Shown: positions 1 to 9,315 of the stretch, piece after piece | Layout of the letters: every line of letters begins with the position of its first letter | Position numbering within the stretch: the first letter of the stretch is position 1 | Assembly: GCA_902622655.1 (NCBI GenBank) | Contig: CACNQY010000003.1 | Location: forward strand, 1-61,286 | From: an uncultured Pelagibacteraceae bacterium | GTDB taxonomy: Bacteria > Pseudomonadota > Alphaproteobacteria > Pelagibacterales > Pelagibacteraceae | DNA: 61,286 nt | Direction: 5' to 3' | Notes under the pieces: generated by a model | What the model saw: the letters and a program-made list of their open reading frames with translations, nothing else | The model's database searches: none | Told to the model about the DNA's origin: nothing | Made by a program: the position numbers and the translations under genes

Positions 1-794
1 CAAGCCTTATTTTTAAAAATCAAGCTATGTGTAAGAGTTTTTGCATCTTTTAGAGTTTTTAAAAAAGCAAGTAAAATCAACATTTTTAATTATTTTAGGA
101 TTTTATATAGATTGTGTTAGGGTTATAAAAAAATGTGTTAGATTTTTATATAATTCACTGAAATTATAAAAAGTCAATGAAATAGCCATTTTTTAATTTT
201 ACTAATTTTTGTGTTAGATAGTAATAATCTTTTATTTAATTGTGTTAGAATTTTATTATCTATATTTAGAATTTATTATTTACGGAAATTTAAAGGATAT
301 ACGCAATTTTTTTCATAAATGTCTATTTTTTAGATTAGACATCAATAGGAATTTATATAATATTTAATCTAGTCTGTTGTGATATTTTTAACACATATCC
401 TAATATTCTATATTAAGAGATTATTTGTAGGATTTATCTAAAATTTAACTAAATACTATTATTAGTTGTATTTCGATAGAAATCCTAGCTAATTAAACTA
501 CTACAATAAAAACCATGTTATTTTACTAATTTCCATTAATTTTAGTCATATTTTCAATTATTGATTGATTTTGGCCATATAAGAATAATCTCAAGCACTT
601 TTAATAGAATTTAAAGAAACTGATCAATTTCTGATATTTATACCTTTTTTAAATGTAAACGAGCTTTATAGAAATTATTCTTTTAAGATTAACTTAAAAT
701 TAAAAAAATTTTAAAACCTTATTGTTATACTTATTACCTACATTTAATCGATTAACTATATAATTCGTTCAATCATACTTAAGTTTACCTATTG
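1..794. other. AT-rich intergenic region without a supported gene
   Basis: No convincing coding sequence, tRNA or known structured RNA is visible here. It contains four TGTGTTAG direct repeats (listed separately), a 7-bp hairpin around 319-342 (ATGTCTA / TAGACAT) and many A/T runs. A - strand frame opens at base 83 and runs off the left edge, but it has no ribosome-binding site and is too short to judge. The region precedes a convergently oriented phosphatase gene, so any promoter here would serve something to the left of the window. Confidence 0.6.
113..248 (+). repeat. Cluster of four TGTGTTAG direct repeats
   Basis: Exact copies of TGTGTTAG occur at 113-120, 134-141, 210-217 and 241-248, all in the same orientation. 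A 7-base inverse copy (TAACACA) lies at 389-395. The starts are 21, 76 and 31 bases apart. The flanks are A/T-rich and similar but not identical. Clustering of a G-containing octamer in such AT-rich DNA suggests iteron-like or regulator-binding sites; the function is unknown. Confidence 0.5.
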
Positions 795-2144
795 CTATAT
801 AGAATCAATTGATACAATTGTAAGATCATCTTTTTGTATTCTTCCAGATTTAACAAGATCCTCTATGATTTTATTTAATCTTTGATTGTTTGGATGTGAT
901 TGATATTTTTTAATATAATCTTTAAATCCATCTGATCCTAGCATTTCTCCTTGTTGATCTCTAATTTCAGTTATTCCATCAGTAAAAACATACATTGAAC
1001 TGTTTGTGAATGAAATTAATTGTTCAGAAAATTTATACTTTGGAGCAATTCCTAAAGGAGGGCCTGCTTCCTCAAAATTATTAAAATTACCTTCTGAATT
1101 ATGAATTAAAGGGGGTTCATGACCTGCATTTGATAGTAATAATTCTTTTTTATTTTTATCGTATATACCAACTAGCATTGTAACAAACATTCCTCTTGAA
1201 GTTGTTTCACATATTTCATTGTTTAAAATATTTAATAATTCTGCTGGTGAATAAATAGTTTTACTTAAACATCTATATAAACTTGATGCTTTAGACATTA
1301 ACAAAGATGATTTGATACCTTTGCCAGATACATCTGCAACACCAAAACCATATTTTCCTTCTCCAAGGTCAGAAAAATTATAAAAATCTCCAGAAACAAC
1401 TTTAGCCGGTATATTTATACCAGCAATTGGAAATGGTTCTTTTTTATTTTGAGATAATAAAGTTTTTTGAATCTCACCAACAATTTCTATTTCTTTTTGC
1501 ATTTTATTTTTTTCAACCATGTCTTTAGCCATCTTTGCATTTCTAATTGCTAAAGCAGCCGGTCCTGCTAAAGTTTCTAAAAGCTTCCTATCATTCTCTT
1601 CAAATAACTTTGATTGATTTTTTTTATTTAAACAGTGAATAACACCTATACATTCATCGGAAACTATTAACGGAGCACATAAAACTGAATAAGTTGTAAA
1701 ATTAGTTTTATTGTCTAAATCAAAATAAAATTCAGCAATTTCTCTAACGTCTTTTCTTACATCTCCAACTCTTATACATTTTTTATTTAAAACCGCTCTA
1801 CCCATAACTCCTTGAGTAATTGGGATTTCAAAATCCTCAAGATAAGATTGATATTTGGAAGCAATACACTGAAATACTTGTTTTTTATCTTCAATTAAAA
1901 ATATATTTGCTGCTTGCGCATTCAGCCTGTTAATAATTAATTCTAATGAATTTTGTAATGTTTCGTTTAAATCTAAAGATCTTGCAAAATCTTGACTCAT
2001 CTGAGTAATTAATTGCAAGTCTTTACTTGTATTGTCTACTGTTTGAATATTCTCTTTTTTATTTGATCTAAAAAACATGTTATTTATAAATTGAAATTCA
2101 TTTGTTTTTTGATAGTTTTCTATGTGATGGAAGTCATTATTCAT
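795..2144 (-). CDS. GAF domain / SpoIIE (PP2C-type) serine phosphatase
   Basis: A 449-residue, probably cytoplasmic signalling protein. About residues 45-205 look like a GAF sensor domain. A short linker helix follows, then a SpoIIE/RsbU-type PP2C phosphatase domain to the C-terminus, with the metal-binding segments VSGDFYNF and VADVSGKGIKSS and the late motif SNAGHEPP. The family normally dephosphorylates anti-sigma-factor antagonists in partner-switching pathways. No receiver domain, anti-sigma factor or STAS antagonist is visible nearby, so the partner is unknown. It is convergent with the empty region to its left and divergent from the prepilin peptidase gene (99-base gap). Domain calls are confident; the pathway is not known. 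Confidence 0.85.
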   Translation of the reverse strand: MNNDFHHIENYQKTNEFQFINNMFFRSNKKENIQTVDNTSKDLQLITQMSQDFARSLDLNETLQNSLELIINRLNAQAANIFLIEDKKQVFQCIASKYQSYLEDFEIPITQGVMGRAVLNKKCIRVGDVRKDVREIAEFYFDLDNKTNFTTYSVLCAPLIVSDECIGVIHCLNKKNQSKLFEENDRKLLETLAGPAALAIRNAKMAKDMVEKNKMQKEIEIVGEIQKTLLSQNKKEPFPIAGINIPAKVVSGDFYNFSDLGEGKYGFGVADVSGKGIKSSLLMSKASSLYRCLSKTIYSPAELLNILNNEICETTSRGMFVTMLVGIYDKNKKELLLSNAGHEPPLIHNSEGNFNNFEEAGPPLGIAPKYKFSEQLISFTNSSMYVFTDGITEIRDQQGEMLGSDGFKDYIKKYQSHPNNQRLNKIIEDLVKSGRIQKDDLTIVSIDSI

Positions 2145-2243
2145 GCGCCTAATTTCTACTTACACTTAAATGATGCAATATTTGTACTAAAATACTGCAT
2201 AAATGGTCTTATAGAGTTATCCTCCCATATTAAACTATAAATT

Positions 2244-3008
2244 GTGTCATATATTATAGCATTTATTTTAGGAAGTATATGGGGAAGTTTTGCAAACGTT
2301 TGCATTTATCGTCTACCTATAGATGAAAATATTGCGAAAGGCAGATCATATTGTACCTCATGTAAAAAACAAATTAAATGGTTTGATAATATTCCTTTGT
2401 TATCTTATTTGTTTTTAAAAGGTACGTGCAGGTTCTGCACAAAAAAAATCAATATACAATATTTTATCGTGGAATTAATTTCTGCATTAAGTTTTGTAAT
2501 TGTTGTGTATTTATTTGGAGTATCACTAACAACATTATTATTTTTTATTTTAAGCATTTGTTTCATTATAATTTTTTTTATTGATCTGAAACATTTTATC
2601 ATTCCTAATGAATTAACCTATCCATTGATGTTAATTGGATTTTTAAAATCATTTGATCCAAATTTAAATAAATTATTATTCCCAAATTTTTTTAATTCGC
2701 TAATAGGAGGTATATTTGGTTATTTAATAATTTGGTTAATTATTTTTGTTTATAAAAAATTAAGAAATAGAGAGGGAATGGGTTTAGGTGACGCTAAATT
2801 ATTAGCTGTAATTGGTTTTTGGTTTGGTTGGATCTCCATACCTTTTGTTATATTTTTCTCATCTACTGTTGCTTTAATATGGGTAATACCGGATTTAATA
2901 AAAAATAAAAAAGAATTAACTTCACAAATTCCTTTTGGTCCTTTTCTAATACTTGGTACTTTAATTTATTTATTAATAATTGATTATATAAAAATTTACT
3001 TAGGATAA
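2244..3008 (+). CDS. pilD: Prepilin peptidase / N-methyltransferase (type IV leader peptidase)
   Basis: A 254-residue inner-membrane aspartyl protease of family A24 that cleaves and N-methylates prepilins. The N-terminal methylase part carries both CxxC pairs (Cys37/40 and Cys62/65). The catalytic aspartates are in IDLKHFIIPNE (Asp114) and in the GxGD motif GMGLGDAKL (Asp183). Most of the rest is hydrophobic. Length matches the family. Translation starts at a GTG; no in-frame ATG fits as well. It is the processing enzyme needed for the minor pilins encoded at 9316-12416 and probably for other pilins elsewhere in the genome. Confidence 0.93.
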   Translation: MSYIIAFILGSIWGSFANVCIYRLPIDENIAKGRSYCTSCKKQIKWFDNIPLLSYLFLKGTCRFCTKKINIQYFIVELISALSFVIVVYLFGVSLTTLLFFILSICFIIIFFIDLKHFIIPNELTYPLMLIGFLKSFDPNLNKLLFPNFFNSLIGGIFGYLIIWLIIFVYKKLRNREGMGLGDAKLLAVIGFWFGWISIPFVIFFSSTVALIWVIPDLIKNKKELTSQIPFGPFLILGTLIYLLIIDYIKIYLG

Positions 3009-3070
3009 TTCTACCCAAATTGATCAGTGCTTAATTAGTAAATTCTAATAAAGAATAGTAATTTTAACTT

Positions 3071-3805
3071 ATGAAAAAAATCATTTTTATAATTTTAGCA
3101 ATAATTGTAACAATCTATTTATTTATTGAAATTATTGGTGATAGTTTTGTTAAAAGTAGTTTAGAAAAAAATATTTCATCTTCTTTGGGCCGTGAAGTAA
3201 AAATTGATAGTCTAAACATAAAATATTTAAATGGTGAGGCTTCAGCAAAAAATATTTCTTTATTAAATAAAAATTTTCCAGGTTATTTATTAAAAATTAA
3301 TAATATTAAAGTAAAACTTGATACTAGTTCAATATTTACTAATGATATAATTATTAAAGATGTTTTGCTTAAAGATATAAATGTAAATTACTATTTTGAT
3401 TTTGTTGATCAATCTATTACAGATAATATAAGACCTCTTCAAAAAGAATTAAATAACAAATCAAGTACTTCGACTTCAAGTAAATTTTTTAATATTGAAA
3501 ATCTTAATGCTGAAAATATAACTTTATCAGCAATTTCACCAAATTTAAATTTTGATAAACAGATTAACTTGAGTGATCTAAATTTTACAAATATTGGTAA
3601 TAAAAAAGAAAGTAAAAATTATAAAGATGAGCTAAAAATCATATTTTACGATATTGTTTCTATTTTGAGAGAAAATGTTTTAAACAATTCAGTTATGGAA
3701 AAAATTGAAACTTTGAAAGAAGATATTTTAAATAAAAATATTGAAGAACAAATTGATAAAGGAAAAAAATTATTGAAAGATAAATTAAAAAAATTGATTA
3801 AGTAA
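3071..3805 (+). CDS. Membrane-anchored AsmA-like N-terminal domain protein
   Basis: A 244-residue protein with one N-terminal hydrophobic anchor (about residues 3-22). A periplasmic beta-rich stretch follows that resembles the start of AsmA/DUF748-type proteins (pattern LGREVKIDSLNIKYLNGE). It ends in a long Lys/Glu-rich helical tail from about residue 185. AsmA-family proteins act in envelope lipid transport or outer-membrane homeostasis, but this one is much shorter than canonical members. Its stop codon overlaps the start of the next gene by one base, so the two are probably translated together. The family link is moderate; no specific role can be assigned. Confidence 0.65.
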   Translation: MKKIIFIILAIIVTIYLFIEIIGDSFVKSSLEKNISSSLGREVKIDSLNIKYLNGEASAKNISLLNKNFPGYLLKINNIKVKLDTSSIFTNDIIIKDVLLKDINVNYYFDFVDQSITDNIRPLQKELNNKSSTSTSSKFFNIENLNAENITLSAISPNLNFDKQINLSDLNFTNIGNKKESKNYKDELKIIFYDIVSILRENVLNNSVMEKIETLKEDILNKNIEEQIDKGKKLLKDKLKKLIK

Positions 3806-4035
3806 TGAAGATATTTCTGTTTATTAATATAGCCATATCTGCATTTAATATTTTTATTTTTGCATATGCTTATTCTTTAAGTTTTTTTCCACTAAAATGG
3901 CGAAAAAAGGTAAATCAAGAGACCTTGGTTGGTTTAGCTATAATATTTTTTACAATGATAACTATGTTTGCTTGGATCATTTATTTTTATTATAAAATTT
4001 TTGAACCTTTTGCTAATCTTGATATTTTTGCCTAA
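3805..4035 (+). CDS. Small two-helix membrane protein, unknown function
   Basis: A 76-residue hydrophobic protein with two predicted membrane helices (about residues 3-28 and 42-65) separated by a basic loop (KWRKKVN). It overlaps the upstream AsmA-like gene by one base (stop TAA / start ATG sharing an A), indicating translational coupling. No family recognised. Convergent with pilY1, which ends about 40 bases downstream. Confidence 0.6.
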   Translation: MKIFLFINIAISAFNIFIFAYAYSLSFFPLKWRKKVNQETLVGLAIIFFTMITMFAWIIYFYYKIFEPFANLDIFA

Positions 4036-4073
4036 AATTACTTAATTATTAAGTTTTATATAGGTACTCTAAA

Positions 4074-7000
4074 TTAAAACCCAGTATCTCGCCATCCACC
4101 TCTATTTGATAAAACCTCACCAGGAACTGCTAAAACCGAGTACAAAGTATCAGGATTTTCACTAGGTCCTGCAACGTTTGCATAGAGTTTATCTCCAAAT
4201 ATTACTAATTCAGATAAAACCCCTTTTCTAATAAATGTACAATCACTTCCATTAGCAGATGCACCTTTAACAAGTTTATGTGAATTATTAGTTCCACACT
4301 CGTCATCAGCTACACAAATATATGCATTTCCAATATTACACCTGTTTGTTCCTGGCGGTGGCTCATAAACTGGAAAATATACTTGTCCTTTAAATAAAGT
4401 TGGTGGAGCTGACGCTTTTCTATGAGTATTGTTATCCCCAGGTGTATCTAAATGAATTACCCATGCACTTTCTGCTTCTGGGCATAATTCACCTGTTGTA
4501 TCACCTGTTACATCTGAACAAACAGTTGCATCATCAATTGATTTAGCATTATTAGCTCCCTGATGAGCAAAAGTAGTAAAATCTTGATCAGTGAATGATG
4601 GAACAGTAACTCCATTTAGATGTTTAAAATATGGGAAATCAAAATCTCTAACACCATATAAAATATTATCCATATTACGGTCTATCGTACCTAAAGAATT
4701 AAAGTCTCCCGTACCACCAAACAACCAAAAATCTTTTGTTGTCACTCCTATGCCTGCATCCATTGAGAAAAAAGTATACCGTTGATTGGTAGAATTAGCA
4801 TTTAATCTGAACAATGTTGTTTGATCAAATAACTTAGCATCATTTTCTGTAGAGTCTGTTAAATTTATTTTAGTAATTTTTCCTTCTCTATCATTTATAT
4901 AAACCATTGCTCCACGCCAAGGAATTCCAAATGATGTATCTGCAGTTATAACAAGTGGTGTAGTTGGAACCGCATTATTAATATCACTACCGTTTGGAGT
5001 TGCGATCACATCATTACCAATAACTACACCGTCTGGTGAAGTATCTACAATTGTAATTGGACCTCCGTTTTGATCTCCTCCATAAATTCTACCTGGTTCA
5101 TCCAAATTATCTAGTTCAACCATAAATAAAGCAGAGCCAGCACATAAGTTATTGTTAGCCATGCCAGCACCCATGATTGCAACATATTTATCATTTGCTG
5201 GATCACTTCTTTCACTTTCAATATCAGAGGGTAATTTTACTATCCTAGGTGTTGACCAAGTTTCTCCTAATTTACTATAGTCAAAGAAAGGATCTATTCC
5301 AGTTGCCACTGTACAAGAGGTTTGGATAAAAATATTATTTGTTAATCTTGTTTCATTATCACTAATACCTCCTGCATTGTGAATTTTATTTTCTGGGAAA
5401 GTAATTACAAATTGACCGTTAACCATTTTTGCATCTGTAAACGTGACAGGTTTAAATTCACCATCTACCAATTCTGTAACATTTAATTTATTTGGATCTA
5501 TTGATACGTTATTTGGTGTATTGAAGAAAATGTCATTAAAAGTAAATGTTTTTCCTACATAGCAAGATGCAGTACCATCAGTTCTAAAATTAGTGGTTGC
5601 ATCGGCATTTGATTGACAAGCAGCAATTGCATCTTGTTGAGTAGTTACTCCAGAATCGAGTCCACCATCAGTATTAACAGCAGAATCTAAATTTTCTTGG
5701 GCCTTTTCTGCTTCCTCTGAAAGGCTTAAGGAAGCTGAACTTGAATAATATTCTTCTGATCTAACTTCTCCTTCATGATCCATAATATATACAACATTGT
5801 TTATATAATCATTGTATACAGTGAACATGTGTAATGGTCCTAAACCATCTTTTACTATTGGAGTAGTTACATCTAAAACTGAAAAACCTGATCCACCACG
5901 ACCAAATGGTTGAAATAATATTGTATGCCAACTTGGCGAATCTTCAACCTCACCTTCTGGAGTTAAGCCCTTCATAAATACGTCATGAACAACTGGGGAG
6001 CCATCTACTCCGAATATCGCGTTACTACCTCCTTGAAACCCATCAACTTTGCCATCAAGATTAGCATTTATTAATGTGGGTAATTTTCCAACTAAGAATG
6101 GTGGAAGGAACGCCCATTCTTCATTACCAGTTTCTGCGCTAAATGCGTGAAGTAATCCACTGTTAGAACCTGCATACAAAACATTTCTTCTATTTACTTG
6201 TTCTGTTCTAAAGGCTTGGTAATTATTGATGCTTCTAAAGTATGCTTCCTGATTATTATCAGTAAATTGTGTATTTCCATCTGGTGCTCCAATTTCAATT
6301 AATTGAGAATGGTATATATCACCTAATACATGTTCTCTTAACTCTGTTGTGTCACAATCTCCATCATAGTCAAAAAAGTCTTGACCAGCTAAAAAACGTA
6401 GAAGTCCATCACGTTCATCATTTGTAGTATCATCCCCACCACAATTCGAAGACGAAGTATGGTAATTCGAAAGATCAAATCCTAATCTTGTCATCTCCCC
6501 TTCTAATAAAGGTGCAGTAGTATCACTTACATTGTCCCAATTTCCAATATAATCTACAGATGGATCTGAAAGTGGTGTCCAAATATTTCTGCTATCATTT
6601 GTACTAGGATCAGCTGTTCCTCCTGAAGATTGAGATCTTACTTGAACTGCCGCGTCCCAATTTCCTGGCGCATCTGGATCATGCTCAACTGTTCCGTCAG
6701 CATTTAATGTTTTTCTTAAAATAGTCCCTTTCCATTCACCAAATTGTTCATAAGCGAATTGTGCTTGATATAATGAACCTCCCTGCTGAATAGTTGCCGT
6801 AATTGAAGGTGCAGTAAATGCTAAACGTTCAGCTAAAATTTGTCTAATCTTCTGTTGAAGTTCTGTCTTAAGTGCCTGTGGAGTTCTTGCAACAATAGTT
6901 GGTTCACAATCTTCACCACCTGCGGAGTCACAAGATCCCTTCACAGCTAATGCATCAAAATATGCCATTCCCGTTGCATCAATTCCATCTCCATAAGCAA

Positions 7001-8720
7001 CCATTAAACTTATAATACCTCTATCAGTTCTTAATTTTGTAATTCTATTTGCAGCTTCTCCTCTTTGTCCAAGTACACCCGAACCACCTGTAAATTTTCC
7101 ATCTCCAATCACAATTACATAAGTTAATTGACAATCAGAATCTGGATCATATGGAGAAATATCATCATAAAAATAATCGTGAGCCAATTGGGACCAAGCA
7201 TTAGCGTCTGTTTTTCCATCAACATCTAAGTTTCCAAGATATTGGATTGCATTTGCTGCACCTTCAGGGCCAATTCCAACCTGTAAACAAGAGTCTTTTC
7301 CACAAATCCGACTTCGACCATTAGGGTGATTACCACTCCATCCACCATAATATCCACCCCCACCATTCCAATAACCAAAACCAAAATTTGCTCCACTTGT
7401 CAAAGTGGTATCGGTAAAAACTGCGGTAATTGCTGATTGCGCACCTTCTAGCCTTGTTTGTTGTGGGCCTCCATATTGAATTTGCCATGCACTATCTTTT
7501 CCTGCAGCAGTGAAACTGCCTTCAATTAGCTCATCAACATAACCATTATGACTAAAAATAATTCTTCCATTTGAAACTTGTAAGCCAGTTATATCATCTG
7601 TAATTCTAATATCATCTGCATCTAAATTACCTGCAGCTGCTGTATTTGATAATGCGCTACTCGTTCCTGCAGATGCAGTAATTCTGCAACTAGTATTTGA
7701 AGTCCATTCCACTCTATGAACTTGTCTAGGGCCCAAATAACCTCCAGTATAAAATACATCATCAGAACTACTTGAAAAATCCCAAGAAGCAAAATAACCA
7801 ATACTACTTCCGTAACCTCTACAATATCTAAAATTGCTTCTGTTATTATCTATTACTCTTTGTCCACTACTTATTCTAGTATGATAACCCCATAAGTGTC
7901 CATTAGCAGAAACATAAATTTGGTGTGTGTCACTACTTAATCTAATCTCATATCCGTTGTATAATTTTCCGTATGCATCACTTCTCCCTTTGCCTCTGCC
8001 TGCCACTTGTTCACAAGCACCATCAGTAATATTACAAGTTAATTGGTAGGCACCTTTCTTCACCCCTCCTTTACCAAAAGCTGCTAAAATAAGATCTCCA
8101 GCTCCATTTGTACCTGTGTCATAACCTAATATTTCATTGGAGCTAGTAGGAGTTATAGCAAGTCTACATCTATATTGATCATCAAGCGCAATTATTGATG
8201 CCATCCCATTTTTACCAGATTGAGCAACAAATAATAAATTTTCATTAGAAATATTTGTTCCTCCAACACTAACACCTGTGAGATATCTTACATCTTTGTA
8301 TTTAACTGAGGCGCTAATACGGTAATTTCTGGTTCTCGAGCCATCTCTAATACGATGATCACAAATATTATCAGTTGCAGTGGTAGCCCACCATCTATTG
8401 ATTGTATAACTTGCTCCCGATTGATTTGTGCCTGTGATATTAAGCCTTTCACCGGCGCTATCAAAAAGTATCAATCCACCTTCCTTACCATTCTCAGATG
8501 CTAAAACTCTATTTCCATCTCCATCAATGGCAAATGAATGTTGTTCGGGTATTTTAAAGCCTATTCTATTTTTCATACTCTTGGAATTATCTAATAGAAT
8601 TAAAATATTAGCAGGAACATCACCTTCACCAGATCCTGGTGGTAATGGTTTTGCATAAGTTAATTGATTAAAATTTAAAACTAGAATTAAAAGAATAAAA
8701 AATTTCAATAATCTTTTCAT
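4074..8720 (-). CDS. pilY1: PilY1-like type IV pilus tip adhesin / assembly factor
   Basis: A 1548-residue secreted protein with a signal peptide (to about residue 23). A von Willebrand A domain begins immediately after, with the MIDAS motif DNSKS at 44-48. It is interrupted by roughly 375 residues of short beta-strand repeats (about 50-425) before the remaining vWA helices and strands (ITAVFTDTTLTSGANFGFGY, TYVIVIGDG). The C-terminal half is the PilC/PilY1 beta-propeller: RRNVLYAGSNSGLLHAF, GNEEWAFLPP, FGVDGSPVVHDVF, GRGGSGFSVLDVT and LGETWSTPRIVKL. A Ser/Glu-rich segment at about 975-1110 breaks the propeller. It is the last gene of the minor-pilin operon, the usual place for pilY1. In the family this protein sits at the pilus tip with the minor pilins, promotes assembly and mediates adhesion. 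Confidence 0.92.
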   Translation of the reverse strand: MKRLLKFFILLILVLNFNQLTYAKPLPPGSGEGDVPANILILLDNSKSMKNRIGFKIPEQHSFAIDGDGNRVLASENGKEGGLILFDSAGERLNITGTNQSGASYTINRWWATTATDNICDHRIRDGSRTRNYRISASVKYKDVRYLTGVSVGGTNISNENLLFVAQSGKNGMASIIALDDQYRCRLAITPTSSNEILGYDTGTNGAGDLILAAFGKGGVKKGAYQLTCNITDGACEQVAGRGKGRSDAYGKLYNGYEIRLSSDTHQIYVSANGHLWGYHTRISSGQRVIDNNRSNFRYCRGYGSSIGYFASWDFSSSSDDVFYTGGYLGPRQVHRVEWTSNTSCRITASAGTSSALSNTAAAGNLDADDIRITDDITGLQVSNGRIIFSHNGYVDELIEGSFTAAGKDSAWQIQYGGPQQTRLEGAQSAITAVFTDTTLTSGANFGFGYWNGGGGYYGGWSGNHPNGRSRICGKDSCLQVGIGPEGAANAIQYLGNLDVDGKTDANAWSQLAHDYFYDDISPYDPDSDCQLTYVIVIGDGKFTGGSGVLGQRGEAANRITKLRTDRGIISLMVAYGDGIDATGMAYFDALAVKGSCDSAGGEDCEPTIVARTPQALKTELQQKIRQILAERLAFTAPSITATIQQGGSLYQAQFAYEQFGEWKGTILRKTLNADGTVEHDPDAPGNWDAAVQVRSQSSGGTADPSTNDSRNIWTPLSDPSVDYIGNWDNVSDTTAPLLEGEMTRLGFDLSNYHTSSSNCGGDDTTNDERDGLLRFLAGQDFFDYDGDCDTTELREHVLGDIYHSQLIEIGAPDGNTQFTDNNQEAYFRSINNYQAFRTEQVNRRNVLYAGSNSGLLHAFSAETGNEEWAFLPPFLVGKLPTLINANLDGKVDGFQGGSNAIFGVDGSPVVHDVFMKGLTPEGEVEDSPSWHTILFQPFGRGGSGFSVLDVTTPIVKDGLGPLHMFTVYNDYINNVVYIMDHEGEVRSEEYYSSSASLSLSEEAEKAQENLDSAVNTDGGLDSGVTTQQDAIAACQSNADATTNFRTDGTASCYVGKTFTFNDIFFNTPNNVSIDPNKLNVTELVDGEFKPVTFTDAKMVNGQFVITFPENKIHNAGGISDNETRLTNNIFIQTSCTVATGIDPFFDYSKLGETWSTPRIVKLPSDIESERSDPANDKYVAIMGAGMANNNLCAGSALFMVELDNLDEPGRIYGGDQNGGPITIVDTSPDGVVIGNDVIATPNGSDINNAVPTTPLVITADTSFGIPWRGAMVYINDREGKITKINLTDSTENDAKLFDQTTLFRLNANSTNQRYTFFSMDAGIGVTTKDFWLFGGTGDFNSLGTIDRNMDNILYGVRDFDFPYFKHLNGVTVPSFTDQDFTTFAHQGANNAKSIDDATVCSDVTGDTTGELCPEAESAWVIHLDTPGDNNTHRKASAPPTLFKGQVYFPVYEPPPGTNRCNIGNAYICVADDECGTNNSHKLVKGASANGSDCTFIRKGVLSELVIFGDKLYANVAGPSENPDTLYSVLAVPGEVLSNRGGWRDTGF

Positions 8721-8723
8721 AAA

Positions 8724-9242
8724 TTAAAACATTTCTACTATATCTGGATCATTTAATAGCTCAAAATAATCTGTTTTTGTAATAATCAGTTGTTCATAAA
8801 TTTCATTGTAATCCTGGACTCGTCCATAAAGTACCATGTTGATTATAGATGACATATTAATAGCTCCAATCCATTTATCATTAATAACTTGATCGGTGGT
8901 ATATCCTAAATTTGTTTTTGCAAAATTTAAAATTCGATTACCTTTTGCTTCACCTGGCATACCTGAAAGTTCTATTGCAATAATTTTACCTTCTCTAATA
9001 AAAACCGTTATAAAAGTATTTTCTAATTGAAAATTTTCGCATAAGCTGTTGCTTTCATACATTTTAGAAAATGTTAAAGTCTTAGCATCATAATTTGGAG
9101 GCTCATCTAAATAATCATATTTATCAATAATACTTGAAACTGAGGTGCCAATTTGTTCCTTTAAAAATTCACACGCCATACTCATACTTAATGAGCTAAA
9201 AAATAAAAAAATTGATAATAATCCAACAGAAACTTTTCTCAT
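8724..9242 (-). CDS. Secreted protein of unknown function in the minor-pilin operon
   Basis: A 172-residue protein with a clear signal peptide (hydrophobic residues 6-22, cleavage probably after SMA near residue 23) and two cysteines in the mature part. No family is recognised. It lies between pilX and pilY1 on the same strand, with only three bases between its stop and the pilY1 start region. A 73-base gap separates it from pilX. The context suggests a periplasmic or cell-surface role in pilus-tip assembly, perhaps as a PilY1 partner, but that is inference from position only. Confidence 0.75.
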   Translation of the reverse strand: MRKVSVGLLSIFLFFSSLSMSMACEFLKEQIGTSVSSIIDKYDYLDEPPNYDAKTLTFSKMYESNSLCENFQLENTFITVFIREGKIIAIELSGMPGEAKGNRILNFAKTNLGYTTDQVINDKWIGAINMSSIINMVLYGRVQDYNEIYEQLIITKTDYFELLNDPDIVEMF

Positions 9243-9315
9243 GATTATTAATAATAGCTAATTTCTAATATATTGAAAATATACAAATTATTTATAGTGT
9301 TCATTTTGTGCATTA

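Noticed and set aside
1..83. - strand frame opening at base 83 and leaving the window on the left
   Set aside because: Only about 27 codons are visible, no ribosome-binding site precedes it and no family is recognisable; it could be the start of a real gene but cannot be supported.
319..342. ATGTCTA / TAGACAT hairpin
   Set aside because: Seven pairs with a ten-base loop and no nearby gene end; no functional context.
4040..4054. ACTTAA-TTA-TTAAGT stem between convergent genes
   Set aside because: A six-base A/T stem of this kind is expected by chance in such AT-rich DNA.
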